The position numbers were made by a program, and so were the translations under genes. 64,000 nt of DNA from contig CAZARD010000004.1 in the NCBI GenBank assembly GCA_964487505.1, forward strand, positions 16,913 to 80,912. Direction: 5' to 3'. Of the stretch, positions 25,245 through 34,289 are shown piece after piece; position 1 is the stretch's first letter, and the number at the start of each line of letters is the position of its first letter. The notes under the pieces were generated by a model. The model ran no database searches, was not told the DNA's origin, and saw only the letters and a list, made by a program, of their open reading frames with translations. This DNA is from JAFDVJ01 sp964487505. Lineage in GTDB: Bacteria > Acidobacteriota > Blastocatellia > Pyrinomonadales > Pyrinomonadaceae.

Positions 25245-27149
25245 TCAGCTCGGCTTCACCCTTTTCGCATCCCTCGGCACGCTGTTCACGATCTCTTCCT
25301 GCGGCGGTTCGTGGGTCTTATTCCAACGGTTGATAAGCATCTGCTGCGCGAAGCTCACGATGTTTCCGAAGAACCAATAAAGCAGAAGTCCGGCCGGCGC
25401 GCTCCACATTACCCAGAGCATCATCACCGGCATCAGATAAGTCATCATCTTCTGCTGCATCTGCTGCTCAGGCGTGACCGCGGGCGATGTCGGCGTGAAC
25501 TTCATCGACAGGACCATCGAGATCGCAAATGCGAATTCAAGAACGTGATAGGGATCGCCCGCCGAAAGATCCGGAAGCCAAAGAAAGCTCGCCTGGCGCA
25601 AGGCCAATGAAACGGTCACCGCCGTATAGAACGCGATCAGCAGCGGAAACTGAAGCAGCATCGGAAGGCATCCGCCGATCGGCAGCGCATCCTTCGTCAT
25701 CTTGAGTTGCTCCATTTGGAGTTGCCGCATTCGCGGATCGTCCATCGGAACGCCCTTCTTCTGCAGGTCCTTGATCTTGTCCTGCAGCTCCTTCATCTTC
25801 GGAGCGTTCGACGACGCCTTCTTGAAAGACTTCGATTGCGACCAACGCAAAGGGAACAGCAGCGAGTAGAAAAGGAACGTGAAAACGATGATCGCGATAC
25901 CGTAGTTATGCGTGAAATCGTTGATGAACGTCAGGCTGTACAGGATCGGAACGGCGAGCGGCTTCGTCAGCCAGCGGAGCCACCAATAGTTGCTGAAGTT
26001 GATCGTGTCCTCGATATCGATCGGCCGGCCGACCATTTCGCTCAACTTCGCGTTGTACTCGTTCAGCGCAAAATAATCCTTCGTACCGGTGTAGATCCGG
26101 TTGACCGAGCCGTCCGCCTTGATCGGCATCAGAGTCGTCACAAGATGACGCGTTTCCGAGGTCTTCTCGCGCCTGATGATCCAACTGAAGATCCCGTCAT
26201 ACACCGGATCGATCTGAACATCGTACTTTGTCGACCGGTACTCGAGACCGTCGCCTGATTCGGCGGGGATCGCGATCATCGCGAAATATGCGTCCGCGAC
26301 TCCTGCCCATTCGAACCGGCCCTTGTCCGAAAGGGTGCTATCACTCGAACCTTCCTTGTAAGTGAATGAATAGTAACCCTGATGCCGTAGGATGTTGTCG
26401 TTGATCGCCGCAACAGCTTCGGACTCAATGTGATAAAAATTGTGATGATTGATGCCGTGATCTCCGATGCTTGCGCCGATCATCAGCTTGGTGTTCGGGA
26501 CCTCGGCGCCGTTGCGGGTCAGCTTGATTGCGAGATCGGCGATGTAATTGTCGGCCCGAAAAACGAACTTTTTCGTGACTTCGGTGCCGGCCTCGCTCAG
26601 CGTGAAAACGATCTCCTTTTCCTGACCGGCCGCGAGAATGATCTCTTCTTCGGCCGACTGGACCTGGTAATTGCGATCGTTGAGCCACGAATTCAGCGCC
26701 TGGTCGTCGGTCGAGAGCCTGAAGGGAAGTTCGCGGCGCTTTCGGGCCTCATCTGAAATGAGTTGCAGCGGCTTCTTGTTCCCGGCGCTCGACCCGTCGG
26801 CCCAGATGTCCTTTTCCGCCTTCGGTGATCTGTCCTTAAGCAGCGTCCAGCTCGAGGCGACCGCCCCTTTCGAATCGATCTTGACCTCGTACAACGGCGA
26901 TTTGATCGTGATCACACGATTCGCGACGCTGTCCGGAGTTGCCGGAACCGGCGCCGGCGCCGCTTCCGTCGCCGGCGTCGGCTGGGTTTGCGCTACCGTC
27001 GGCTGGGAATTCGCCGCCGTGTTTGCATTGCTGTTGACGTTCTCGGGCGGTTTCGGACCAAAGAAATAGCTCCACGCAAAAAGAACCGCGAACGAAAGTA
27101 CCGCGGCCGTAAGAAAGCGTGATTGGTTTGTTTGTTTAGGGTTTTCCAT
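25245..27149 (-). CDS. yidC: Membrane protein insertase YidC
   Basis: 634 residues, Gram-negative type. TM1 is at ~12-30. A Pro/Ala-rich linker and the large periplasmic beta domain (~55-360) follow. The conserved insertase core runs ~395-610, with WWLRWLTKPLAVPILY, GIAIIVFTFLFYSLLFPLRWSQSKSFKKA and PAGLLLYWFFGNIVSFAQQ. The conserved groove Arg (LRWSQ) is present. It inserts membrane proteins with or without Sec. It sits 12 bp after yidD and 52 bp before jag. Confidence 0.97.
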   Translation of the reverse strand: MENPKQTNQSRFLTAAVLSFAVLFAWSYFFGPKPPENVNSNANTAANSQPTVAQTQPTPATEAAPAPVPATPDSVANRVITIKSPLYEVKIDSKGAVASSWTLLKDRSPKAEKDIWADGSSAGNKKPLQLISDEARKRRELPFRLSTDDQALNSWLNDRNYQVQSAEEEIILAAGQEKEIVFTLSEAGTEVTKKFVFRADNYIADLAIKLTRNGAEVPNTKLMIGASIGDHGINHHNFYHIESEAVAAINDNILRHQGYYSFTYKEGSSDSTLSDKGRFEWAGVADAYFAMIAIPAESGDGLEYRSTKYDVQIDPVYDGIFSWIIRREKTSETRHLVTTLMPIKADGSVNRIYTGTKDYFALNEYNAKLSEMVGRPIDIEDTINFSNYWWLRWLTKPLAVPILYSLTFINDFTHNYGIAIIVFTFLFYSLLFPLRWSQSKSFKKASSNAPKMKELQDKIKDLQKKGVPMDDPRMRQLQMEQLKMTKDALPIGGCLPMLLQFPLLIAFYTAVTVSLALRQASFLWLPDLSAGDPYHVLEFAFAISMVLSMKFTPTSPAVTPEQQMQQKMMTYLMPVMMLWVMWSAPAGLLLYWFFGNIVSFAQQMLINRWNKTHEPPQEEIVNSVPRDAKRVKPS

Positions 27150-27161
27150 TAATAAAAACGA

Positions 27162-27371
27162 TCACTTGACCGGATCGTAACCGCCTTCGCAGAACGGATG
27201 GCAACGCAGCAAACGCTTGATTCCCATCCAAACTCCCGTCAATGCGCCGTATTTCTCGACTGCTTCCTTCATATATGCGGAACAGGTCGGTTCAAATCGG
27301 CAGGCGGGCGGCAAAAAAGGCGAAACCAACGTTTTGTAAAGCTGCAGAAAAGTAAGAACCAAAAACTTCAT
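27162..27371 (-). CDS. yidD: Membrane protein insertion efficiency factor YidD
   Basis: 69 residues with the family signature PACRFEPTCSAYMKEAVEKYG and LLRCHPFCEGGYDPVK, including the three conserved Cys. The small amphipathic protein lies between rnpA (6 bp away) and yidC (12 bp), its standard place. Confidence 0.96.
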   Translation of the reverse strand: MKFLVLTFLQLYKTLVSPFLPPACRFEPTCSAYMKEAVEKYGALTGVWMGIKRLLRCHPFCEGGYDPVK

Positions 27372-27377
27372 TCTACT

Positions 27378-27920
27378 TTACTCAAACGTCTTTTCGCCTT
27401 TTCGCGATTCAAGAATTTTGACTTTGGCAATGATCTGCCGGAATTCCGTGAGCGGCTTTTCGAGCTTGGCCTTCAACAAACTCCGACGGGCGTTCAAAAC
27501 CCAATCAAAGCGGGCATCGATCTCGTCGATCTCGGCACGGCTCAATCGGAACGATTCGCGGAGCAGTCTCTTTGCTCGATTCCGATCGTGAGCTTTGTTG
27601 CTCATCTTCTTCGAGGCCGTGACTCCGAGGCGATCTCTTCCGGTATCAGACTCGAGAACGAAGACGGTCATAAACCTGCCCTCGAAACGCCGTCCTGACG
27701 CGTAAACACGCTTGAACTCCGCCGGCTTTCGAAGCCGCGCCTCTTTCGGCAAACCAAAGTCTAATAATGCTGAACCGTCAGTCTCTTGCGTCCCTTCGCG
27801 CGACGGCGCTTGAGAACGGCGCGGCCGTTCTTGGTCGCCATTCTGGCGCGGAAGCCGTGCTTTTTCGCCCGGCGACGATTGTTCGGTTGGAAAGTTCTTT
27901 TCGGCATAGCTATTGTTCAT
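27378..27920 (-). CDS. rnpA: Ribonuclease P protein component RnpA, with rpmH nested in its 5' part
   Basis: From the ATG at 27920 the product is 180 residues. The conserved RnpA fold occupies the second half: RLRKPAEFKRVYASGRRFE, LGVTASKKMSNKAHDRNRAKRLLRESFR (the RNR signature). The first ~55 residues (MNNSYAEKNFPTEQ...) are translated from the same DNA as rpmH in another frame, as described for Thermus. The alternative is a TTG at 27752, 8 bp after the rpmH stop, giving a standard ~124-residue protein by coupled translation; it lacks a Shine-Dalgarno sequence. The GGAGG at 27921-27925 abuts the ATG at 27920 and suits that start poorly. Confidence 0.85.
   Translation of the reverse strand: MNNSYAEKNFPTEQSSPGEKARLPRQNGDQERPRRSQAPSREGTQETDGSALLDFGLPKEARLRKPAEFKRVYASGRRFEGRFMTVFVLESDTGRDRLGVTASKKMSNKAHDRNRAKRLLRESFRLSRAEIDEIDARFDWVLNARRSLLKAKLEKPLTEFRQIIAKVKILESRKGEKTFE
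27761..27907 (-). CDS. rpmH: 50S ribosomal protein L34
   Basis: 48 residues beginning MPKRTFQPNNRRRAKKHGFR and ending in the usual basic tail before TAG. It is a textbook L34 of the large ribosomal subunit. It lies entirely within the longer rnpA frame, offset by one base. GGAGG at 27921-27925 is 13 nt from its ATG, a little far but usable. A strong promoter lies just upstream. It is the first gene of the rpmH-rnpA-yidD-yidC-jag-mnmE operon. Confidence 0.97.
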   Translation of the reverse strand: MPKRTFQPNNRRRAKKHGFRARMATKNGRAVLKRRRAKGRKRLTVQHY

Positions 27921-27945
27921 CCTCCACTCGAGAGTGAAAACTTCG

Positions 27946-27974
27946 ATTTTACGGACTAACCTGCCTTCTGTCAA
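27946..27974 (-). promoter_or_regulatory. Strong sigma70-type promoter for rpmH-rnpA operon
   Basis: On the minus strand TTGACA (27974-27969), exactly 17 bp, then TAAAAT (27951-27946). The -35 is a perfect match and the -10 matches 5 of 6. Transcription would start near 27940, about 33 nt before the rpmH ATG. A TTG at 27974 in the rnpA frame is then part of the promoter, not a start codon. Confidence 0.75.
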
Positions 27975-28040
27975 AAGGTGAGACGTAGAACCCTTGTTTT
28001 TGCTGACCTTCGCCGATTACGTCTGGCTCTCGCCGTATCT

Positions 28041-28646
28041 TCAGTCAGTTGAATCGAAAATCACGCGCCTTCCGTCGATGCGATACCCGCCGACGATCCG
28101 TTTCAACGCTTCGACATAGAGGACGTGTTCCCTTTCCAGGATCTTTGCAGCAACCGATTCGGCATCGTCGGCGTCGTCAATAGGGACCGCCGTCTGCAAA
28201 ATGATCGCTCCGTGATCGAGTTCCTCATCGACGAAATGGACCGTGCATCCGGTGATTCGGACGCCATAGTCGAAGGCCTGCCGCTGCGCGTCGAGCCCGA
28301 CGAACGAAGGAAGGAGGCTCGGATGAATGTTCAAGATCCGGTTCGGAAACGCACGGACGAAATCCCTGGACAGGATCCTCATATATCCGGCGAGGCAGAC
28401 CAACTCCACCCCCTTCTCCCGGAGCCGCGAAACGATCTCGAGGTCGTGCTCTTCGCGCGAACGTCCCGATCTCTTCACGACCGCCGACTCGATCCCGCGT
28501 TCGGCGGCTTTGTTCAAACCTTCGGCCGAAGCTTTGTCGCTGACGACAAGCACCACTTCGGCGCCGGGGATCTCGCCGCGTCCGACGGCGTCGATGATCG
28601 CCGCCATATTCGATCCGCGGCCTGAGATCATTATTCCGAGTTTCAT
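28041..28646 (-). CDS. purN: Phosphoribosylglycinamide formyltransferase PurN
   Basis: 201 residues from the ATG at 28646, which overlaps the stop of the upstream gene (TGATG), so translation is coupled. Motifs: SGRGSNMAAI near the N-terminus, NIHPSLLPSF with the catalytic His, and HFVDEELDHGAIILQ with the catalytic Asp. The enzyme transfers formyl from 10-formyl-THF to GAR in purine synthesis. purM lies two genes upstream in the same operon. Confidence 0.95.
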   Translation of the reverse strand: MKLGIMISGRGSNMAAIIDAVGRGEIPGAEVVLVVSDKASAEGLNKAAERGIESAVVKRSGRSREEHDLEIVSRLREKGVELVCLAGYMRILSRDFVRAFPNRILNIHPSLLPSFVGLDAQRQAFDYGVRITGCTVHFVDEELDHGAIILQTAVPIDDADDAESVAAKILEREHVLYVEALKRIVGGYRIDGRRVIFDSTD

Positions 28647-29782
28647 CAGTAGAACTTCAAGACCGCATACGAATTCGCGTCGAAGATGATCTCCGACTGC
28701 TTTGGCGACTGGACATACTCGACCTTCGTCAACCGCGCGTATTCCTGCACTTTGGTCACGCCGATCTTGAATCCCGGCAAGGTCGTCTCGGCGATCAGCC
28801 ACGGCTTCCCGTTCCAGACGAAATCTATCTTGTTCTCATTCGGAAAACCGCCCTGCGGAATCGCCACCGTGATGTGCTTCGGGCAATAAAGCAGTATGTA
28901 TTCCTCGCCTATCTGTTCAAGCAGCGATGCCAGAAGTATCGTCTTGTTGCTGCAGTCGGCAGATCTCGTCATCAGCGTTTCGGGCGCTCTTTTGAGCGTC
29001 TCGCGGACGCCGACCGCTTCCGTGTTGCTGTATTCGATCTCGCGCGAGACGAAATCCGTCAGTCGTTGGATCTTCTCTTCCCGCGAAGCCGCCCCGGATA
29101 TGATCGCATTTGCCAAACGGGTCAGAGAAGGTTCTTCCGGACGCGCGACCATTATCCCGTGATTGGCGAACACGATCGTCGGCTGCTCGCCTCGCTGTTC
29201 GGTCCCGGCCAAAAGCCTGCCGCCGTAAACCTGGGAATTGTTCGTGAAGTTCCTCATCTCGGTCAGCGATAAGGTGTATTCGATGCCCGAAAACACGAAA
29301 CTGAGGACCCGCGACGGATCGATCCGAAAGTTGTCCATCGGGGTCTTGAAGAAGAACGGCGAGTCGGCGCCCGATCTCATCTCGTATCTTCCGAGAACGA
29401 GCTTTCCGTTTGACTCGGTGGCGAACTCGAGCTTCGAAGCATCCGCAAAATAGTCGGCTATGAACTTGTCGAGTTCCGCACGATCGGCCTTCGGATAGCT
29501 GAAATAGACTTCCTTCGATCTCAGATCGAGCCTTTCGAGCTTTCCCTTGCCGAGGATCTGTTTCTCAAATTCGGGTCCGGAGAACGCGGGCTGGGCGAGC
29601 ATCATCAGCGTCGAATCGCGGACCTCGTCCGCGACACGCTCGGATTCGGGTCTCGGGACAGGTTTGCTCAGATAGTAAAGCGCGGCAGCGGTTCCGAAGA
29701 CGACCGAGAACGCGACGATTGCGATGACGAACACTTTCGCATTTCCCGACCGTTTCCTTTCCGAATCAAACAAACTCGACAT
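28646..29782 (-). CDS. Membrane-anchored transglutaminase-like protein
   Basis: 378 residues. One N-terminal transmembrane helix (KVFVIAIVAFSVVFGTAAALYYL, ~16-38) anchors a large extracytoplasmic part. The transglutaminase-like core is near ~265-330: RSADCSNKTILLASLLEQIG carries the candidate nucleophilic Cys, and HITVAIPQ the His; an Asp would follow in IDFVWNGKPW. Such domains are mostly papain-like peptidases or amidases, so cross-linking activity should not be assumed. It sits between purM and purN, overlapping purN by one base. Confidence 0.75.
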   Translation of the reverse strand: MSSLFDSERKRSGNAKVFVIAIVAFSVVFGTAAALYYLSKPVPRPESERVADEVRDSTLMMLAQPAFSGPEFEKQILGKGKLERLDLRSKEVYFSYPKADRAELDKFIADYFADASKLEFATESNGKLVLGRYEMRSGADSPFFFKTPMDNFRIDPSRVLSFVFSGIEYTLSLTEMRNFTNNSQVYGGRLLAGTEQRGEQPTIVFANHGIMVARPEEPSLTRLANAIISGAASREEKIQRLTDFVSREIEYSNTEAVGVRETLKRAPETLMTRSADCSNKTILLASLLEQIGEEYILLYCPKHITVAIPQGGFPNENKIDFVWNGKPWLIAETTLPGFKIGVTKVQEYARLTKVEYVQSPKQSEIIFDANSYAVLKFY

Positions 29783-29840
29783 CCGATAAAACCTCCGAAT
29801 GCATAGAACGCCGACCGCTTCAAAAATTGCGCTTCACGCC

Positions 29841-30863
29841 TCAAGCAACCTTCACAGTCTTCAGCCCTGCGACGGCGGCACCGATCCGATAACACTCGCC
29901 AAGTTCAGCGGCGACCGAATCGGCGTCATCGGCCGAACAGATCAAGACCATTCCGATCCCCATATTGAAGGTCCGGAACATCTCGTGGTCCGACACGTTC
30001 CCAAGTCTCTGCATAATTCCGAAAACCGGCGGTTCGGCCCATGTGCCGCGTTTGATCGCGACGCCGACGCCTTTCGGAAGTATCCGCGGGATATTCTCAA
30101 GAAACCCGCCGCCGGTGATGTGCGCCAAACCTTTGATGCGCCCCGAATCAAGAAGTGGCCCGATCTGTCCAAGAAAACTGCCGTGTTTTTCGAGGAGCGT
30201 TTCGCCGACCGTCGCGCCGAGTTCTTCGATATGGCTTTCGACGCTGTATCCGCCGATCTCAAAGAAGAGTTTTCTGGCCAACGAATAGCCGTTCGTCTGA
30301 AGTCCTTTCGCCGGCAGCCCGAGAACCACGTCTCCGGCGGCGATCGAATGACCGTCGATGACCTTCGGCCGATCGACCACACCGACGATGAACCCCGCGA
30401 GATCGTATTCGCCGTCCGCGTAAAATCCGGGCATTTCGGCGGTCTCGCCTCCGAGCAGGACGCACCCGTTCTCACGGCAGGCGATCGAGATTCCCTCGAC
30501 CACCGACGCCGTCACGTCGGGAGACAATCGGCCCGTGGCGAAATAATCCAAGAAGAACAAAGGGCGCGCGCCTTGTACAAGTATGTCGTTGACGCAGTGG
30601 TTCACAAGGTCTTGACCGATCGTATCGTGGATGCCGGTATCGAACGCGATCTTGAGTTTCGTCCCGACGCCGTCGGCCGACGCGACGAGAATCGGATCTT
30701 CCATCTGCGGAAATGCGCCCGAGAACATCCCGCCGAAGCTCCCGATCTCGGTCAGCGTGCGATCGTTGAATGTCGATCTCGCAAAGTTCCTGATGCGCTC
30801 GACGGCGATGTTCGCATTGTCGATCGAAACGCCCGCGTCGGAATATGAAATGGAATTGCTCAT
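29841..30863 (-). CDS. purM: Phosphoribosylformylglycinamidine cyclo-ligase PurM
   Basis: 340 residues from the ATG at 30863; an upstream extension is not family-like. The start SISYSDAGVSIDNANIAVERI and ADGVGTKLKIAFDTG, QDLVNHCVNDILVQGARPLFFLDY and ITGGGFLENIPRILP are diagnostic. PurM closes FGAM to AIR with ATP. The gene leads a purM-(transglutaminase-like)-purN transcript, with 58 bp between the first two. Confidence 0.96.
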   Translation of the reverse strand: MSNSISYSDAGVSIDNANIAVERIRNFARSTFNDRTLTEIGSFGGMFSGAFPQMEDPILVASADGVGTKLKIAFDTGIHDTIGQDLVNHCVNDILVQGARPLFFLDYFATGRLSPDVTASVVEGISIACRENGCVLLGGETAEMPGFYADGEYDLAGFIVGVVDRPKVIDGHSIAAGDVVLGLPAKGLQTNGYSLARKLFFEIGGYSVESHIEELGATVGETLLEKHGSFLGQIGPLLDSGRIKGLAHITGGGFLENIPRILPKGVGVAIKRGTWAEPPVFGIMQRLGNVSDHEMFRTFNMGIGMVLICSADDADSVAAELGECYRIGAAVAGLKTVKVA

Positions 30864-30953
30864 ACGGTTTCCAAAATTATAAACGCAATCGCCGGCCAGC
30901 GGAATGCGAACGGCTTCGGATTCCAGCCCCACGATGAAATGACGTTGGCTCTT

Positions 30954-31082
30954 AACTCATTAGAAATGTCACATTCGTTCGTCCAAACGTGTTCTGACGA
31001 TCGCGCGGTCTCGCCATTCTCCAACATTTGCCGAGGCCTCTTCGATCCGCACTTACCGGAAACGTGACATTTCTAAAGAGTT
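30954..31082. repeat. 129-bp element bounded by 19-bp near-perfect inverted repeats
   Basis: AACTCATTAGAAATGTCAC (30954-30972) is matched in inverse orientation by GTGACATTTCTAAAGAGTT (31064-31082), with one mismatch. The pair fills most of the ~306-bp gap between the divergent purM (-) and DHH (+) genes. It may be two copies of a regulator site shared by the divergent promoters, or a tiny MITE-like remnant. No gene is seen in this gap. Confidence 0.55.
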
Positions 31083-31169
31083 GGCGTAACTCAAACGCGT
31101 CCTTGACGAAGGTTGTCGCAAAATCCTAATCTGAAATGTTTTGTTCGCTTACGAGGGCCGGACCTACTT

Positions 31170-32132
31170 ATGAAACTTCGCATTCTTTATCACGGCAACT
31201 GCTTTGACGGCGTTTCGTCGGCCGCGTTCTTTACCAAGTTCTACCGTTCGAAGATCGATCCGGCGGCGGAGGTCGCCTACACGCCGACGATGCATCGGGC
31301 CGGAAACGCGTTCGATTCCGACCAGTTCGACGGCGACGAGAACGCGATAGTCGATTTCAAATACTCGCCTGATCCGCGTCTGACCTGGTGGTTCGATCAT
31401 CACCAGTCCGCCTTCCTCTCGAAATCCGACGAGGAGCATTTCGCGGCCGACCGCTCGGGAAAGAAATTCCTTGATACGACGAGCAAGTCGTGTTGCGAAT
31501 TCATTGCGCGGGTCGCGAAAGAGAAGTTCGGGTTTGAGGACGAATCAATGGCCGAACTGATCCGCTGGGCGCATATCATCGACGGCGCGCTTTATGAATC
31601 GCCGGCGCAGTGCGTCGAGCTTCGATCGTCAGCGCTCAAACTTATGCAGGTGATCGAAGGCGAGAAGGATCCGGCATTCGTCGAACGCATAATCCGCTCA
31701 CTGACCGAGCGTTCCCTCGACGAGATAATCGAGAGTTCGGAGATCCAGGAGAAGCTTGAGCCGATCCTCGCGAGACATTGGGAAACAGTCGAACTCATCA
31801 AACAACGCGCCGTGTATTCAAAAGGCGTCGTCTTTTTCGATCTGACAGACACCGATATTGACGGCTACAACAAGTTCATTCCCTACTATTTTCATCCGCA
31901 AACGACCTACAACGTATCGCTGACTCGAAGCCATTTCCGGACCAAGATCTCGGTCGGTTCGAACCCGTGGGCGCCGCGTCCGCGGATCCACAACATCGCG
32001 GAGATATGCGAACGCTACGGCGGCGGCGGACACGCGGTCGTCGGGGCCGTTTCTCTCAAACCTGAAGATGTGGACCTCGGGAAAACCTACGCGGCGGAGA
32101 TTCTCGACATCTTGAGCTTCGCAACCGACTGA
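31170..32132 (+). CDS. DHH-family phosphoesterase (NrnA-like)
   Basis: 320 residues from the ATG at 31170. The N-terminal HGNCFDGVSSAAF and the WWFDHHQS motif (DHH) match the DHH metal-dependent hydrolase core. GGGGHAVVGAVSL near the C-terminus is the DHHA1 substrate-binding GGGH loop. Relatives cleave nanoRNA, cyclic dinucleotides, pAp or polyphosphate; the residues here do not fix the substrate. It has no membrane or CBS domain. It is followed on the same strand by a small unknown gene 74 bp downstream. Confidence 0.83.
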   Translation: MKLRILYHGNCFDGVSSAAFFTKFYRSKIDPAAEVAYTPTMHRAGNAFDSDQFDGDENAIVDFKYSPDPRLTWWFDHHQSAFLSKSDEEHFAADRSGKKFLDTTSKSCCEFIARVAKEKFGFEDESMAELIRWAHIIDGALYESPAQCVELRSSALKLMQVIEGEKDPAFVERIIRSLTERSLDEIIESSEIQEKLEPILARHWETVELIKQRAVYSKGVVFFDLTDTDIDGYNKFIPYYFHPQTTYNVSLTRSHFRTKISVGSNPWAPRPRIHNIAEICERYGGGGHAVVGAVSLKPEDVDLGKTYAAEILDILSFATD

Positions 32133-32206
32133 TTTTTCGTTGACTTAGAAATTGCCGCCGTTTAGCATTCCCTTGGAGTTCGAATCAAGTTTCCGGAGAG
32201 TGCTCG

Positions 32207-32590
32207 ATGAGTTTTACGCTGATGGATCTCAGTTCTGAAAACTTTGAGTTTCAGGCGAACGTATGGCATTGGAAGACGACGCTCGAGATCATCAAGAGTT
32301 TTGATGTGATCAGCGAAGGCAAAGTGCGGCAGATGGCTTACAACGCGACCGGATTGAAGATCGATCGGGACGAGGCGCATATGATCGGTGAACGGATCCG
32401 CGACGAGATACTTCCGCGGCTCGCGCCCGACAAACGAATCTTCGCCGACCTGACCGTAACCGACAAGCCTGACGACGGGACGTTCTACAAGGACGACGAC
32501 GAGAATTGGAAGAACTATTCGGCCAATTACGATTGGTTGAGGGAATTCGCCGAGTTCTGTCTGCGTTCAAAGGGCTTTCAGATCTTCTGA
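32207..32590 (+). CDS. Hypothetical protein, soluble, 127 residues
   Basis: I do not recognise this family. It is acidic, without signal peptide or membrane segment, and starts MSFTLMDLSSENFEFQANVWHW... with a good ribosome site (CCGGAGAG) 8 nt before the ATG. Trp and Tyr are frequent in the C-terminal half (NWKNYSANYDWLREF). Its stop codon overlaps the ATG of the DUF445 gene (TGATG), which indicates coupled translation and a possible shared job. Coding is likely because length, frame and spacing all agree. Confidence 0.7.
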   Translation: MSFTLMDLSSENFEFQANVWHWKTTLEIIKSFDVISEGKVRQMAYNATGLKIDRDEAHMIGERIRDEILPRLAPDKRIFADLTVTDKPDDGTFYKDDDENWKNYSANYDWLREFAEFCLRSKGFQIF

Positions 32591-34194
32591 TGGAATATCT
32601 CCGACAAAACTGGATCGAAGTTCTGCTATTGGTCACGTTTGCCACGGTCCACGGTTATTTCGGGGCGTGGCTCGCGGTGAGGATGCTCTTTCGACCGAGA
32701 CGACCGGTAAAGATCTTCGGCCTCACGGTCTTTCCGCAGGGAATGGTTCCCCGCCATCGTGATCGGCTGGCAAATGCGATCGGCAAAGCGGTCGGCGAAG
32801 AACTTGTCTCGCAGGAGACGATCGTCGATCAGCTTTTCGGCAAGGAATTCCTCCGAAAGAAGATCCAGGGGATGGTTGATTCCTACACCGAGGACATCAT
32901 TTCCCAGAATTACCCTTCATTGATCGAGGCCCTTCCGGCGAACGTCAGGGAACCGGTGCTCGACGCGATCTCGACGCTCCAGATAAAGATCGCGGAACAT
33001 ATCGACGAAGTCTTGAGTTCGGAAGAAACGGTCGATTCGATCGCTGAATTCGTCAATCGGAGGGTCGATGAAGTGATGGCCCAACGCATCGGGGACATCG
33101 TTGACGACGAGAACGTCGCGAAGACCGTCGAGTTTCTGAAGGAACGGATCTCGGCCGCTCTGCACTCGGAGACATTCGAGCAGAAGATCCGGGAATTCAT
33201 AAGTCGGCGGGTCGATGATCTCGCAAACCTCGAAACGCCGCTCGGCGAACTTTTCACCCCCGAATCCGTCGATCTGCTCAAAGAGAAGGCCGGCGAGCAG
33301 ATTCAGCCGCTGGTCCACGAACTGACTGAACTTGCAACTGCCGAGCGGACGCGAAACCAGATCAGCTCGTTGATCAAGAAAGAGGTCCATAACTACTACG
33401 AGAACCTCCCGTTCTTCAAGAAGATATTCGTTTCGCGCGAAAACCTGCTCAAAGAGGTCGATGATCTTGTCAACGACAGCCTGCCGCGACGGGTCGAGGA
33501 AACGCTGCGCGGCGATTTTTTTGCGATCGAAGCGAGGGCCTTTCTCGACGGGGCGATCAACAACGCGTTGGCAAAGCCGCTGCCGGTGTTGATCGGCCGG
33601 ATCGCCCCGGATCAACTCGACCGGCTCAAGGCCCAGATCAACAAAAGCGTCCTCGATCTTTTGCAGGGTGAAACGATGAAGCGGTCAATCGGGGAATATA
33701 TCGGCGAGACCGTAGAGCGCATACGGCCGCACAATATCGGCTCGATCCTCCAGACAGTCCATCCCGAAGCCGAATTGAAGCTGAAGCGGATGCTCTCAAA
33801 GGGACTGGTGGGCGTGCTTTCGCGTGAAGAGACGACGAATGTCATCAACTCGGTCCTGGCCCATCAGATCGAAGGATTTCTTTCGCGACCGATCGGGAAA
33901 CTCTCGAATCACATTTCGGAAGATCAGGTCCGGCGCACCGGACGAACTCTGACGGAAACTATCATTGCGGCCGCGAAAGAGAAACTCCCGGAAGCGATCC
34001 GCGAATTCGACGTCGGCGGAGTCGTGCGCGAGAAGATCAACAATTATCCGGTCGAGAAGCTGGAATCTCTGATCCTGTCGGTCGCAAAAGAGCATCTCCG
34101 CACGATCGAACTTTTCGGCGCTTTTTTCGGTCTCGTGATAGGCGTCGTTCAGTCGCTGCTAGATTATCTTAAGTTCATCGGCGTTTTTTCCTGA
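32590..34194 (+). CDS. DUF445 family membrane protein
   Basis: 534 residues from the ATG at 32590, overlapping the upstream stop. One N-terminal transmembrane segment (VLLLVTFATVHGYFGAWLAVRMLF) is followed by PRRPVKIFGLTVFPQGMVPRHRDRLA, typical of DUF445 (YheB-like). A long region of amphipathic helices (~80-500) and a C-terminal hydrophobic segment (LFGAFFGLVIGVVQSLLDYL) complete the family plan. DUF445 proteins are membrane proteins of unknown function. The helical repeats around EQKIREFISRRVDDL and RRVEETLRGDFF suggest an extended rod between the two membrane anchors. Confidence 0.85.
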   Translation: MEYLRQNWIEVLLLVTFATVHGYFGAWLAVRMLFRPRRPVKIFGLTVFPQGMVPRHRDRLANAIGKAVGEELVSQETIVDQLFGKEFLRKKIQGMVDSYTEDIISQNYPSLIEALPANVREPVLDAISTLQIKIAEHIDEVLSSEETVDSIAEFVNRRVDEVMAQRIGDIVDDENVAKTVEFLKERISAALHSETFEQKIREFISRRVDDLANLETPLGELFTPESVDLLKEKAGEQIQPLVHELTELATAERTRNQISSLIKKEVHNYYENLPFFKKIFVSRENLLKEVDDLVNDSLPRRVEETLRGDFFAIEARAFLDGAINNALAKPLPVLIGRIAPDQLDRLKAQINKSVLDLLQGETMKRSIGEYIGETVERIRPHNIGSILQTVHPEAELKLKRMLSKGLVGVLSREETTNVINSVLAHQIEGFLSRPIGKLSNHISEDQVRRTGRTLTETIIAAAKEKLPEAIREFDVGGVVREKINNYPVEKLESLILSVAKEHLRTIELFGAFFGLVIGVVQSLLDYLKFIGVFS

Positions 34195-34289
34195 AACGTC
34201 GGGAAATTTTGATCAAATCGAACATTCATCAGAACTTTTCAATTCCCGAAACCGTTCTCATCTCTGGACACAATTCCCCCGGAGGTATT

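Noticed and set aside
27378..27974. 198-residue RnpA from the TTG at 27974
   Set aside because: The TTG is part of a strong -35 element (TTGACA), so the transcript would not contain it.
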